Positions 1-7,780 of a stretch of DNA of 43,271 nt are shown piece after piece. The notes below the pieces were generated by a model. It was given only the letters and a program-made list of their open reading frames with translations. It was not told the origin of the DNA and made no database searches. This DNA is from Coliplasma sp045538555 (GTDB taxonomy: Bacteria; Bacillota; Clostridia; Oscillospirales; CAG-382), in the NCBI GenBank assembly GCA_045538555.1, contig JAZSRP010000008.1, positions 1 through 43,271 of the forward strand, given 5' to 3'. A program made the position numbers and the translations under genes. Numbering within the stretch: position 1 is the stretch's first letter; each line of letters begins with the position of its first letter.

Positions 1-4
1 ATTA

Positions 5-104
5 TATTTTTTGTGTTTTGAACGAACCTCACCTCTCGTCGTACGGTAGTACGCCTTCGGGATCGGTTCGTCCAATCTGCATCACTTTTCACGCCTTCAG
101 GCAG
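5..104. repeat. 100-bp direct repeat, copy 1
   Basis: This copy is identical over all 100 bases to 262-361 (offset 257); the sequences diverge immediately after both ends. Inside is a nested inverted structure: outer arms ACGAACC and GGTTCGT enclose an inner hairpin CGTAC-GGTA-GTACG. There is no ORF or transposase nearby, so it is not a recognisable insertion sequence. It may be a small mobile or structured element. Confidence 0.9.
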
Positions 105-228
105 GTGCAGTCGGTGAAAAGAGCGCAGACCACACAAAAAACAATGTAAAAGTTGTACTGATTAACGCTTTTACAGCCGTGGGATAAATTGATATCTGTC
201 GATGATTCCCGCAAGTAAGTTTATAGGT

Positions 229-256
229 AAAAAAGAGCCGAATTTCGGCTCTTTTT
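229..256. terminator. Bidirectional terminator-like palindrome
   Basis: GAGCCGA and TCGGCTC arms are separated by a 3-nt loop, flanked by an A-run on the left and a T-run on the right. The symmetry would allow termination in both directions. It sits between the two copies of the 100-bp repeat. Confidence 0.65.
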
Positions 257-261
257 ATTTG

Positions 262-361
262 TATTTTTTGTGTTTTGAACGAACCTCACCTCTCGTCGTA
301 CGGTAGTACGCCTTCGGGATCGGTTCGTCCAATCTGCATCACTTTTCACGCCTTCAGGCAG
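262..361. repeat. 100-bp direct repeat, copy 2
   Basis: This is an exact copy of 5-104, including the nested inverted arms. Perfect identity between copies 157 bp apart implies recent duplication or ongoing gene conversion. Confidence 0.9.
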
Positions 362-483
362 CGTCTTCGATCCTTCGTTGACACAGCATCTTCAGTGGTA
401 ATAAAAAAGGGTGGAATAAATTTTTATTATATAATGCCCGCTTTTGAAAAAGCGGGGCAAAACTTTTTAAAGTGGTTTGAGAA

Positions 484-518
484 AAAAAGACAGCTTTGGG
501 ATAAAAAGCTGTCTTTTT
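484..518. terminator. Bidirectional terminator-like palindrome
   Basis: Fourteen-base arms (484-497 and 505-518) containing AAAGACAGCTTT and its complement surround a 7-nt loop. The A-run and T-run ends make it usable on both strands. No gene is assigned immediately beside it. Confidence 0.7.
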
Positions 519-605
519 GATACTCATAGTGGAAAAAGCTGCTTGAATTTTCGAATACCCCTTGCTGCGTATGGGAAGTTGTTTTCGTTCACGACTTCAC
601 CCACC
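492..605. repeat. Diverged repeat, copy 1
   Basis: It begins AGCTTTGGGATAA and includes TTCGAATACCCCTTGCTGCG. The same order of blocks recurs at 659-772 with an offset of 166-167 bp, substitutions and one indel. It overlaps the preceding terminator palindrome. Confidence 0.7.
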
Positions 606-658
606 GACCAGCCCCGAAGGGCAACAAAAAGTTTTGTGTCACTTTTTCAAAAGTGACG

Positions 659-772
659 AGCTTTGGGATAAGATATTCAAATTTGATATACATAGCGGAG
701 AGCGTAGCCCAAAATTTCGAATACCCCTTGCTGCGTATGGGAAGCCGTTTCCATTCACAGTTTCACCCATCG
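659..772. repeat. Diverged repeat, copy 2
   Basis: This is the second copy of the unit at 492-605, sharing AGCTTTGGGATAA at its left and the TTCGAATACCCCTTGCTGCG block at its right. It ends about 30 bp before the asnA stop codon. Confidence 0.7.
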
Positions 773-803
773 ATTTGCGCCGACAGGCAAAGAAAAAAAT
801 TGG

Positions 804-1811
804 TCAAAGCAGGGATATGCCCTTTTCTTTGCATTCGTCGATCGTCTCTTGAGGCCATACGGAGGACTGAACCTCGCCGATATGGGCTTTGCGCAGGAAA
901 AACATACACATTCTTGACTGACCGATTCCGCCGCCCATAGTTAGAGGAAGCCGGTTGTTGAGGAGCGCCTTGTGGAAAGGAAGCTCAGCTCTGTCGGTAC
1001 AACCGGAAATTTCCAGCTGCTTTTTGAGGGTGTCTGCATCAACTCGGATGCCCATGCTTGACAGCTCAAGTGCTATGTCAAGAACAGGGTAGTATACGAT
1101 GATATCTCCGTTCAGTGACCAGTCATCATAGTCCGGAGCTCTTCCGTCGTGGGGAGTGCCCGAGCGGAGATTTCCGCCGATCTGAGTGATAAACACCGCT
1201 CCGTGTTCTTTTACCGCGGCATATTCACGCTCTTTAGGCGTGAGGTGGGGATATTTGTCCTCCAAGTCCTGTGAGGTGATAAATACGATTTTTTCCGGCA
1301 AGAATTTTCCGACAAAATCATAATCCTCTGCAATATATGTCTCTGTGTGACGGAGCGCAGTGTATATCTGCTTGACGGCACGCTTGAGAGTGTCAAAATT
1401 GCGGGAATCGGCGGTGATGACCTTTTCCCAGTCCCACTGGTCAACAAAAATGGAATGAATGTTGTCGGTGACTTCATCACGTCTGATGGCGTTCATGTCG
1501 GTATAGAGTCCCTCACCGGGTACAAATCCGTACTCTCCCAGCGCCATGCGCTTCCATTTTGCCAATGATTGAACGATCTCGTACTCACCGTTGCCCAAAA
1601 CGTCAAAAGAAACGGGTCTTTCCACACCGCTGAGGTTGTCATTGAGTCCGCTTGATGACGCTACAAACAGGGGCGCCGAAACACGGGTGAGGTTGAGCTG
1701 TATTGCCAGATCCCGCTCAAAAAAGTCCTTTACCTTTTTGATGGCGATCTCTGTTTGTCTGATACCCAGTGAGCTTTTGTATCCCTCGGGAATTTTCATG
1801 TTGCGAGCCAT
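804..1811 (-). CDS. asnA: Aspartate-ammonia ligase (asparagine synthetase A)
   Basis: This cytosolic enzyme makes asparagine from aspartate, ammonia and ATP. The 335-residue length is normal for AsnA, a relative of class II aminoacyl-tRNA synthetase catalytic domains. The N-terminal KIPEGYKSSLGIRQTE region, the EREYAAVKEHGAVFI stretch and the C-terminal GGGIGQSR (about residues 293-300) are family signatures. The start is the ATG at 1811, behind CGGAGG; a second in-frame ATG lies 12 bases inside. It lies 30 bp downstream of the TVP38-type gene on the same strand and is probably expressed from the promoter at 2651-2679. I see no T-box leader. It uses ammonia directly, which fits a genome segment that also carries GDH and GSIII. 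Confidence 0.96.
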   Translation of the reverse strand: MARNMKIPEGYKSSLGIRQTEIAIKKVKDFFERDLAIQLNLTRVSAPLFVASSSGLNDNLSGVERPVSFDVLGNGEYEIVQSLAKWKRMALGEYGFVPGEGLYTDMNAIRRDEVTDNIHSIFVDQWDWEKVITADSRNFDTLKRAVKQIYTALRHTETYIAEDYDFVGKFLPEKIVFITSQDLEDKYPHLTPKEREYAAVKEHGAVFITQIGGNLRSGTPHDGRAPDYDDWSLNGDIIVYYPVLDIALELSSMGIRVDADTLKKQLEISGCTDRAELPFHKALLNNRLPLTMGGGIGQSRMCMFFLRKAHIGEVQSSVWPQETIDECKEKGISLL

Positions 1812-1841
1812 TGCGTCGCCTCCGAAATAAATAAAAAATAA

Positions 1842-2603
1842 TTATGATTCCTTGTCATCGCTTTCTGCCAAATGTTTTTTTCGGTGATGCTTTTTCAGTG
1901 CGGAAAGAATTTTTTGGTATGCAATCATTCCCGCAAGACTCAGCACTCCGGTAATAACAAAAAGCAGAATCGCTCCAAAATAATTTTTGTCAACAATAAA
2001 TTTTCCGCCCAGTGTGGAAGAAACGATGGACGGGATCCTTGCAAATGACGAGAGTATCAAAAAGGTAGAAAGTTTTATTCTGGTAAGCCCAAAAAAGAAT
2101 ATCAAGGGATCCTTTGGGGTCCCGGGAATAAAGTAGAGCAAAAACACAAATCTGTGCAGTTTTTTTTCGCTGTTGATGAATCTGAGCTCGTTTATGCGGT
2201 CGATTGAGACAAAAAGCTCCACGATTTTTATGCCGTATTTTTTTGTCAGCGGAAAAATAATGGAGGCGCCCACGGCACTGCCCAGTACACACAAAAGCAT
2301 ACCGCCAAACCATCCAAAGCAAAAGCCCATTGCCACCTCAACCACCTCACCGGGGATGGGGGAGACGATGACCTGAAGCACCTGAATGGCAAATGCTACC
2401 AAAACACCCATGCTTCCGTAAGAATCGATGAGCTCCTTAAACTCAGCGATGCCCATTCCGCCAAAAATTCTTTTTGTCACAAATATCCCGGCAGCAAGAA
2501 AAAGCGCCACGGTGATGACAATGGAAACAATGGCGATGATCCGTTTTCGCTTGAGAGTGAGGCGGGAATCGGTGTCGTTTTTTTGAGGTGTATTGTTTTG
2601 CAT
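1842..2603 (-). CDS. TVP38/TMEM64 (VTT-domain) membrane protein
   Basis: The 253-residue integral membrane protein has a short charged N-terminus, a first membrane helix at about 25-50 and a DedA/VTT-like core. The core is recognised by SPIPGEVVEVAMGFCFG and the later FIPGTPKDP segment with following helices; the C-terminus is basic (KKHHRKKH). The ATG at 2603 is preferred over an upstream TTG because GGAG lies about 10 bases before it. The family is linked to membrane homeostasis and lipid scrambling, but no substrate can be assigned. It is first gene of a two-gene unit with asnA, a pairing for which I know no functional reason. Confidence 0.88.
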   Translation of the reverse strand: MQNNTPQKNDTDSRLTLKRKRIIAIVSIVITVALFLAAGIFVTKRIFGGMGIAEFKELIDSYGSMGVLVAFAIQVLQVIVSPIPGEVVEVAMGFCFGWFGGMLLCVLGSAVGASIIFPLTKKYGIKIVELFVSIDRINELRFINSEKKLHRFVFLLYFIPGTPKDPLIFFFGLTRIKLSTFLILSSFARIPSIVSSTLGGKFIVDKNYFGAILLFVITGVLSLAGMIAYQKILSALKKHHRKKHLAESDDKES

Positions 2604-2650
2604 ATCTTTTTGCTCCAAAAACGCTCAAAAACAAGGATAACTATTAAAAG

Positions 2651-2679
2651 ATTATACTATTTGTTCCCGCATAAGTCAA
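2651..2679 (-). promoter_or_regulatory. Sigma-A promoter for the TVP38-asnA unit
   Basis: Read on the minus strand: TTGACT (2679-2674), a 17-bp spacer and a perfect TATAAT (2656-2651). Transcription would begin near 2644, leaving a leader of about 40 bases. Confidence 0.8.
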
Positions 2680-2690
2680 TAACAAACAAA

Positions 2691-2721
2691 AAAAAGAGAG
2701 GTTTTAGCTCCTCTCTTCTTT
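2691..2721 (-). terminator. Terminator overlapping the stop codon of the peptidoglycan-binding gene
   Basis: On the minus strand AAGAGAGG and CCTCTCTT form an 8-bp stem followed by a T-run. The upstream arm lies inside the last codons and the stop codon TAA is in the loop, so the gene ends inside its own terminator. Confidence 0.8.
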
Positions 2722-5052
2722 CATTCTCTGTATGGTTTCTTCATTGGCAGTGCCGTTGATGGTCATTCCGTGCGCTGCCTGCCATGCCATGATGGCAATT
2801 CTTGTTTTATTGCGCCCGCCAATGCCCTTTTCCAAAGGGATTCCCGCCTGACGGAGAATTTCACTTTTTTCGCGGTGTGACATTTTTTGGAGTTCTTGTT
2901 GAGAGGTGTGGAGGAAAAAGGCGAGAGCAGAGCTTGGTTTGAGACATCCCGATGTTATTGCAAGGTACAGATAGTTCAACAAAAGCCAGGTGGTTTCCTC
3001 AACGGAGCCCGTGACGGTCAGCCCAAATGTGCGCTGTGCGGCAGATACGCTTTGGGCGGTTTTTGGGCCGTAGATACCGTCTGTTTCAAGCTGTGGAACA
3101 TAGTTTACTGCGGAGTGAAGTGTGTTGAGCTTTGATTGGATATATCTCACGTTTTCTCCTCTGCTTCCCGCAGACAGCGGGGTGCCGGGGTAGGGATTTG
3201 TGCCGTTCCCGTCAGGAGTGGAAAAAATGCACAGTGATTCGACAGAGGTGTATATTTCGTTGATCTTGTTCCACAACGCTTCGTCCACCGTGCCGTTTTG
3301 AGAAAAACCAAAAAGCATTGCAAAAGTGTTGACTGCGGTTTGGGTTTTTGCACCGAATATACCATCCTCTGCCAGCTCCGGGATCATTACAAAAACGTTG
3401 TTGATGCTGTTGAGGCGTTCTTGCACGTATCTGACGCTTGGACCCTCCATGCCTCTGGAAAGATCAAGCCCGGGATAGGGTTGAATATTGATAGAGGGCT
3501 GGGGCTGCTGAACGTTGTCCAAGGTTCCGTTGTAAACAGAAACAAGCTGATTCCACGTGTTCTCGTCAACGATTCCCGTCTGCGGGAGCCCGTAGGTTCG
3601 CTGAAAGCTGAAAACGGCATTTTGTGTAGCTCTGCCAAATATGCCGTCAATGGCAGCAGAAAGAACTGCGGGGTTGAAAATACTGATACGGCTGAGGTAG
3701 AATTGGATCTCCTGTACTTCGGAGCCCTTGGAATTTAGCTTTATGGGGGTGCCGGGATATAGCTGGTTTCTGTAAGAAGGACGCTGACCCTCGCTGGTGA
3801 TCTGCGCAAGCCGCTTTACGGAGGTATACAGATATGCGATTCTGTACCAGGTTGCTTTGTCAACAACTCCCGTTTGGGGCAGCACAAAAAGACGCTGAAA
3901 CGTTCTGACCGCATCCTCTGTTTGACTGTCAAAAACCGCCGTGGTGGAATTGAGAGGTATCTCGGGATAATTGATGGCAATGCGGTTGAGCTGCTCTTGG
4001 ATTATCAGCACGTCTCTGCCGCGGTTTCCTGCCGAGAGGGGGGATCCGGGGTATGACTCGGTTATGGCACGAATGTCGTCTGTCTCATTGAGCTTTATAT
4101 CACCGTAATAAAACCCCAAAATATCGTCAAAAGTAAGCCCGTTGTTTGCCAATGAAACAGTGCCCCACTGCGACATTCCGGGGCAGGTGGAGGTGGTTCC
4201 GTTGCAATACTGGGCAAAAAGCGGTTCTACGCTGAACGGCCGGGTAATATAGGTGTTAAAAATTTCGTCCACCACGTCGCTTATCTCCGAAAAAATATTT
4301 CGGCCGTATACAAACGCCTGATCCACAGCAGTGGAGTTGGTAATATCAAAACCGTATCCTCTGCTTCGGTACCATTCTGTATAGACTCGGTTGAGAGCGA
4401 TGGAGATCTGTGCAATAATGTTTGCTTTCAGCGATTCGTACGGCCACGTAGGATATATCTCGGAGCAGGCAACGTTTTTTATATAATCGGGAAAAGAAAC
4501 GGTGACGTTTTGTGCGTCGCTGTCGGGTGCCCCAAGATGCACGGTGATAAACTCGGGGATATAAACGGGTCGGGTGGTGGTGAGTGGCTCGTCAAACCCC
4601 GGCTCGGTGACGGCGGGCAGACTGTCGGGCTGAAGCTGTGACGTAGGAATCTCGCCCTGCTGAAACAGCAGATGGGGCGGAATGTTGATGATGATTGGAG
4701 ATGCCGATTCGGGAGAGGGGATATTGTCCGGCAGCGGAATCAGATCCACAGGCAGAGTAGAGAGCATGTCTTCAAAAAGCTGAAGTCCATTGATCTCCAT
4801 GCGGTAGCTTCGTTCTCCGCGTATAAAAGCATTTACCAGCGTGTACGGTCTGCTCTTGTTGTCGCTGTCAAGCGAGAGCGATTTTGGAGGAGTCTGAACA
4901 TCATATGTTCTTGAGATTCCTGAGGCGGTGCGTACCAGCACGTCCTCAAACAAAACAGTACCCTCCGTGTCGCTGATCCTGAACAGACACCTTTCGGCGG
5001 GCAGAGCGCTGTCGGCGGCGCGTAGGGTGAGCAAGAGTTTTCCAAATGGCAT
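2704..5052 (-). CDS. SpoIID-like protein with peptidoglycan-binding repeats
   Basis: The 782-residue protein has no signal peptide. Residues 1-180 are a beta-rich region and proline-rich linker. Residues 185-318 resemble SpoIID/LytB: YPTWPYESLKAN early and CPGMSQWGT (290-298) followed by a YYGDI end. Four PG_binding_1 units follow at about 341-415, 440-510, 535-602 and 628-698, with a partial fifth at 728-775. The units are linked by a recurring YPGxPLxxGxxG motif. The ATG at 5052 follows AAAGGTGA. SpoIID is a lytic transglycosylase in forespore engulfment; here the likely role is spore cortex or cell-wall binding, but catalysis is unproven because key residues cannot be confirmed by eye. A weak CATACACT box upstream (5083-5090, minus) could be a sporulation-sigma -10 element. 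Confidence 0.83.
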   Translation of the reverse strand: MPFGKLLLTLRAADSALPAERCLFRISDTEGTVLFEDVLVRTASGISRTYDVQTPPKSLSLDSDNKSRPYTLVNAFIRGERSYRMEINGLQLFEDMLSTLPVDLIPLPDNIPSPESASPIIINIPPHLLFQQGEIPTSQLQPDSLPAVTEPGFDEPLTTTRPVYIPEFITVHLGAPDSDAQNVTVSFPDYIKNVACSEIYPTWPYESLKANIIAQISIALNRVYTEWYRSRGYGFDITNSTAVDQAFVYGRNIFSEISDVVDEIFNTYITRPFSVEPLFAQYCNGTTSTCPGMSQWGTVSLANNGLTFDDILGFYYGDIKLNETDDIRAITESYPGSPLSAGNRGRDVLIIQEQLNRIAINYPEIPLNSTTAVFDSQTEDAVRTFQRLFVLPQTGVVDKATWYRIAYLYTSVKRLAQITSEGQRPSYRNQLYPGTPIKLNSKGSEVQEIQFYLSRISIFNPAVLSAAIDGIFGRATQNAVFSFQRTYGLPQTGIVDENTWNQLVSVYNGTLDNVQQPQPSINIQPYPGLDLSRGMEGPSVRYVQERLNSINNVFVMIPELAEDGIFGAKTQTAVNTFAMLFGFSQNGTVDEALWNKINEIYTSVESLCIFSTPDGNGTNPYPGTPLSAGSRGENVRYIQSKLNTLHSAVNYVPQLETDGIYGPKTAQSVSAAQRTFGLTVTGSVEETTWLLLNYLYLAITSGCLKPSSALAFFLHTSQQELQKMSHREKSEILRQAGIPLEKGIGGRNKTRIAIMAWQAAHGMTINGTANEETIQRMKEERS

Positions 5053-5120
5053 GATATCACCTTTTTTTATTGAGTTATTTTCAGTGTATGCAATTTCCCT
5101 TGCGTTGTGAAACCGATCGG

Positions 5121-5157
5121 AACAAAAACAAAAGCCGAGGACATATCCCCGGCTTTC
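5121..5157 (-). terminator. Terminator of the leucine-rich-repeat gene
   Basis: The minus-strand stem AAGCCGGGGA pairs with TCCTCGGCTT around a 4-nt loop and is followed by a T-rich tract. It lies 28 bp past the stop codon and separates this gene from the SpoIID-like gene downstream. Confidence 0.8.
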
Positions 5158-5184
5158 GGTGTGTAAAAAATATGAAAAGACGAT

Positions 5185-6891
5185 TCAACCGTTGATGGGC
5201 CAGTCTGTAATAACGTTTGCGTCCATCTGGACGATAACCACCACGTCTGCGCCGTCAAAAATTCCGTCGCCGGTCACTTCAATAAGGGCAAGAAAATCTG
5301 CATCCAGCTCCACAACAGCAGCGTCGTACTGACGGGCCAGCACCACGTCCGAACCGTCAAAAATCCCGTCGCCGTTTACGTCGCCCAGCAGTGTGGGAAT
5401 CTTTTCCACAGTTGCCAGCACGTTTTTCAGTGCATCGGCAGCATCTTTGATCTCTTTTAGGGTAGCAGAATCGGTGTCAAACGCCTTTGCCTCAGAGAGA
5501 GCTGATTGGATGATCTGCCAGTTGGCGGGGGAATAGTCCTTGGATGAGAGAGCTTCTGCCTCAATGATCTGTTCTTCAAGATCCTCTACGGGATTGAATC
5601 CCCATGCCACAGAAGCGTCGCAGCTTCCCAGCCACGCACTGCTCCAGCCGGAGGGTCTTGTGTCTGCCTGACAGTAAATGTTTTCAAGCTTGTCGCAAGC
5701 GTCAAAGGTGTCTGCGGGGATCTCTGTGATGCTGTCGGGAATGATAATTTCCGTAAGAGCGGTGCTGTCCAAAAATGCCTCGCTGTCTACGGCATACACG
5801 GGCAGTCCGTTGTGAAGGGCGGGAATTTCGATTTCTGCAAAGCAGTCTGCACAGTCAATGACGATATAACCGTCCTCGCTGCTGTCTGTTTCAAATGCCA
5901 GCCCGTTCTCACAGCCCCAATACACGTTTGCAGTGCAGCCGGAGGTCCATGCGTTGTTCCATTTGGAGGGTTTGGAGGGTGCCTCGCAAAAAACGTTTTT
6001 CACGTTATCGCTCTTTGAAAACACGCTGGAGCCCATGGTCTCCACCGAAGCGGGGATCACAACGTCAGAAAAGGAATCACAGCCATAAAAGGCGCAAAAA
6101 TTGATGCGAACCACAGAGTCGGGAATAACAGGTGTCTTGAGCGCAGCACAACCGTAAAAACAGCTGTTTTCAAGCGCGGTCAAGGTGTCGGGCAGATCGA
6201 TCTCCGTCAGAGAGGAGCATCCCTGAAAAGCACTCTCGCCGATAACGGTGACCTTGTCGGACATTTCAACGCTTTCCAGATTTTCACAGGCCTCAAAAGC
6301 ACCGCCTGCAATGGTGGTGCAATCCTCATGCAGCTTGCAAGAGGTGATCTCATTGGAGGTGCATGAAACCAAAACCATGTAGGGGTTGGATTCATTTCCT
6401 ACATAAATTGCATTGTCATAGGTGGAGTGTTTCAGACTTGTGCAGTCCAAAAATGCCTGATATCCCACGGTGACACCCGTGTTGGAAAAAGAAACCTCAG
6501 AAAGGGCTGTGCATCCCGAAAATGCCCATCCGCTGACGGTTGTGACAGATACGGGAAACTCAACGTACTCAAGGGAAGTGCAGTTCAAAAAAGACTCGAT
6601 CCCAATAAAAGTCACGTTGCTTCCAATAGTGATGCTTTTGAGGTATGAGCATCCCTCAAAAGCCCAGTCACCGATCCTGGTGACGGGTATACCGTCAATA
6701 TCTGAGGGAATGGTGATTTGAAGAGCGGTGGAGGCACAGGAATACACTGAGTAATAGGTGCCGTCGCTGCTGAGGCGGTAGGTCACACCCTGTGAATCTA
6801 CGTGGTCCTCCGCAAACGCCAAAAGGGAGAAAAAAGGAATGAGGGTCATCAGCATCGCTGCAACCATCAAAGCCGAAAGTGCTTTTTTCAT
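5185..6891 (-). CDS. Secreted BspA-type leucine-rich-repeat protein with FIVAR-like region and dockerin-like tail
   Basis: The 568-residue product starts with a signal peptide (MKKALSALMVAAMLMTLIPF, probable cleavage after AFA near residue 27). Residues 50-430 contain repeats of about 23 residues of the LRR_5/BspA type, such as RIGDWAFEGCSYLKSITI. A helical FIVAR-like segment follows at about 435-495. The C-terminus (about 503-565) has a duplicated calcium-loop pattern, GDVNGDGIFDGSDVV and VTGDGIFDGADVVV, typical of type I dockerins; the second loop has E instead of the usual first D. The ATG is preceded by AAGGAGAT. It is probably a surface or cohesin-bound adhesin or scaffold component. No cohesin gene is in the window. 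It follows the HAD gene by 43 bp. Confidence 0.87.
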   Translation of the reverse strand: MKKALSALMVAAMLMTLIPFFSLLAFAEDHVDSQGVTYRLSSDGTYYSVYSCASTALQITIPSDIDGIPVTRIGDWAFEGCSYLKSITIGSNVTFIGIESFLNCTSLEYVEFPVSVTTVSGWAFSGCTALSEVSFSNTGVTVGYQAFLDCTSLKHSTYDNAIYVGNESNPYMVLVSCTSNEITSCKLHEDCTTIAGGAFEACENLESVEMSDKVTVIGESAFQGCSSLTEIDLPDTLTALENSCFYGCAALKTPVIPDSVVRINFCAFYGCDSFSDVVIPASVETMGSSVFSKSDNVKNVFCEAPSKPSKWNNAWTSGCTANVYWGCENGLAFETDSSEDGYIVIDCADCFAEIEIPALHNGLPVYAVDSEAFLDSTALTEIIIPDSITEIPADTFDACDKLENIYCQADTRPSGWSSAWLGSCDASVAWGFNPVEDLEEQIIEAEALSSKDYSPANWQIIQSALSEAKAFDTDSATLKEIKDAADALKNVLATVEKIPTLLGDVNGDGIFDGSDVVLARQYDAAVVELDADFLALIEVTGDGIFDGADVVVIVQMDANVITDWPING

Positions 6892-6934
6892 AAAAACGAT
6901 CTCCTTTTATATTACAAACTTTTTTAACAAAAAA

Positions 6935-7504
6935 TTATTTCATCAGCTGTCCCAGGTCGTATACATAATCCATGCACAGCTTTTTCATTACCGGCAGGTC
7001 GTCCTTGCTTGTCTCATCATATACGCCCACCACGGGAAACCCCGCATTTTTTGCCATGACGGCAGAGGTCATCAGGTCTTCAAAAACGATACATTCCTCC
7101 GGCTTGAAACCCAGCCGCTCAGCTGCGGCATGGTAGATAGCCGGGCTGTTGTGCTTGGTGGCGTTCACGTCGGCACTGGAAATATAAAAATCCACCAGCT
7201 TGTCCATGGGATATTTTTCAAAAAATCCGTGTGACAGCACCAACGGAGTGTCCGTGGCGATACAAACGGGTACACCGTTGTCATGGAGCAGTGTCAGGAG
7301 CTCTACGGCATTTTGCTTTGGCTGTACGGATGCAGAATAATTTTGTATGATGTATTCATAAAATGAGTTGTATCCCTGTGCCATCTTTTGGGAGTTGCGC
7401 CAAAAATGCATAGAATCCACCAACGTGCCGTCAAAATCAAAGATCAGTGCTTTGGCGTTGGCAAAATATTGTTTTTTGGGGTTGAGAATACTGTCAAGGG
7501 TCAT
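6935..7504 (-). CDS. HAD-superfamily hydrolase, phosphoglycolate phosphatase-like
   Basis: The 189-residue cytosolic protein has the HAD motif I FDFDGTLVDS (nucleophile Asp and general-acid Asp), motif II in CIATDTP, and motif III/IV in ECIVFEDL. An alpha-helical cap follows motif I, as in subfamily I beta-PGM/phosphoglycolate phosphatase enzymes. The ATG at 7504 is chosen because GGAGGT stands 8 bases upstream and a promoter at 7531-7559 fits; a longer frame reaching 7693 would translate through that promoter. The substrate is unknown. Confidence 0.88.
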   Translation of the reverse strand: MTLDSILNPKKQYFANAKALIFDFDGTLVDSMHFWRNSQKMAQGYNSFYEYIIQNYSASVQPKQNAVELLTLLHDNGVPVCIATDTPLVLSHGFFEKYPMDKLVDFYISSADVNATKHNSPAIYHAAAERLGFKPEECIVFEDLMTSAVMAKNAGFPVVGVYDETSKDDLPVMKKLCMDYVYDLGQLMK

Positions 7505-7530
7505 ATAAGCGCTACCTCCGTATAAGAAAC

Positions 7531-7559
7531 ATTTTACACTATTTTTTTCTTCTGTGCAA
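7531..7559 (-). promoter_or_regulatory. Sigma-A promoter for the HAD gene
   Basis: On the minus strand: TTGCAC (7559-7554), a 17-bp spacer and TAAAAT (7536-7531). The start codon is 27 bp downstream, so the leader is short. This placement supports the short start of the HAD gene. Confidence 0.7.
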
Positions 7560-7721
7560 GTCCATTTTTTTATTTTCAAATATGAAAAATGCATTTTGCG
7601 TTTTTTCAAAAAGAAACAAAAAACAGCCAATGTTTGCAGTCGATTTGACACAAAAATGAATCTGAAGTAAAAAAATGTTGCAAAAATCGGCAAAAGAGAG
7701 AATTAAAAATACAAAAAAACC

Positions 7722-7750
7722 TTGCGTTTGTATTCTTGCGGTGATATAAT
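7722..7750 (+). promoter_or_regulatory. Sigma-A promoter for asnS
   Basis: TTGCGT (7722-7727), a 17-bp spacer and a perfect TATAAT (7745-7750). The remaining leader is about 24 bases and contains only the ribosome binding site, which rules out a T-box for this synthetase gene. Confidence 0.78.
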
Positions 7751-7780
7751 ATTAGGAAATATCAAAAACGGAGGAAAGCC

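Larger units (their letters stand above)
1..803. other. Non-coding repeat-rich region
   Basis: No convincing gene is visible. Open frames here run across the repeat copies, have no ribosome binding site and give low-complexity translations. The stretch carries two copies of an exact 100-bp repeat, two copies of a diverged repeat of about 110 bp, two terminator-like palindromes, and two further hairpins without T-tracts (about 435-459 and 638-657). The asnA stop codon lies at the right border. Confidence 0.7.

Noticed and set aside
1..803. Insertion sequence or phage attachment site at the left edge
   Set aside because: No transposase, integrase or tRNA end is present; the direct repeats alone do not support either.
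275..940. Three small plus-strand frames (275-520, 562-852, 653-940)
   Set aside because: They run through the repeat copies or the asnA 3' end, have no ribosome binding sites and their translations look like read-through of repeats.
7505..7780. T-box leader for asnS
   Set aside because: The promoter at 7722-7750 leaves only about 24 bases before the start codon, and no T-box consensus is seen.
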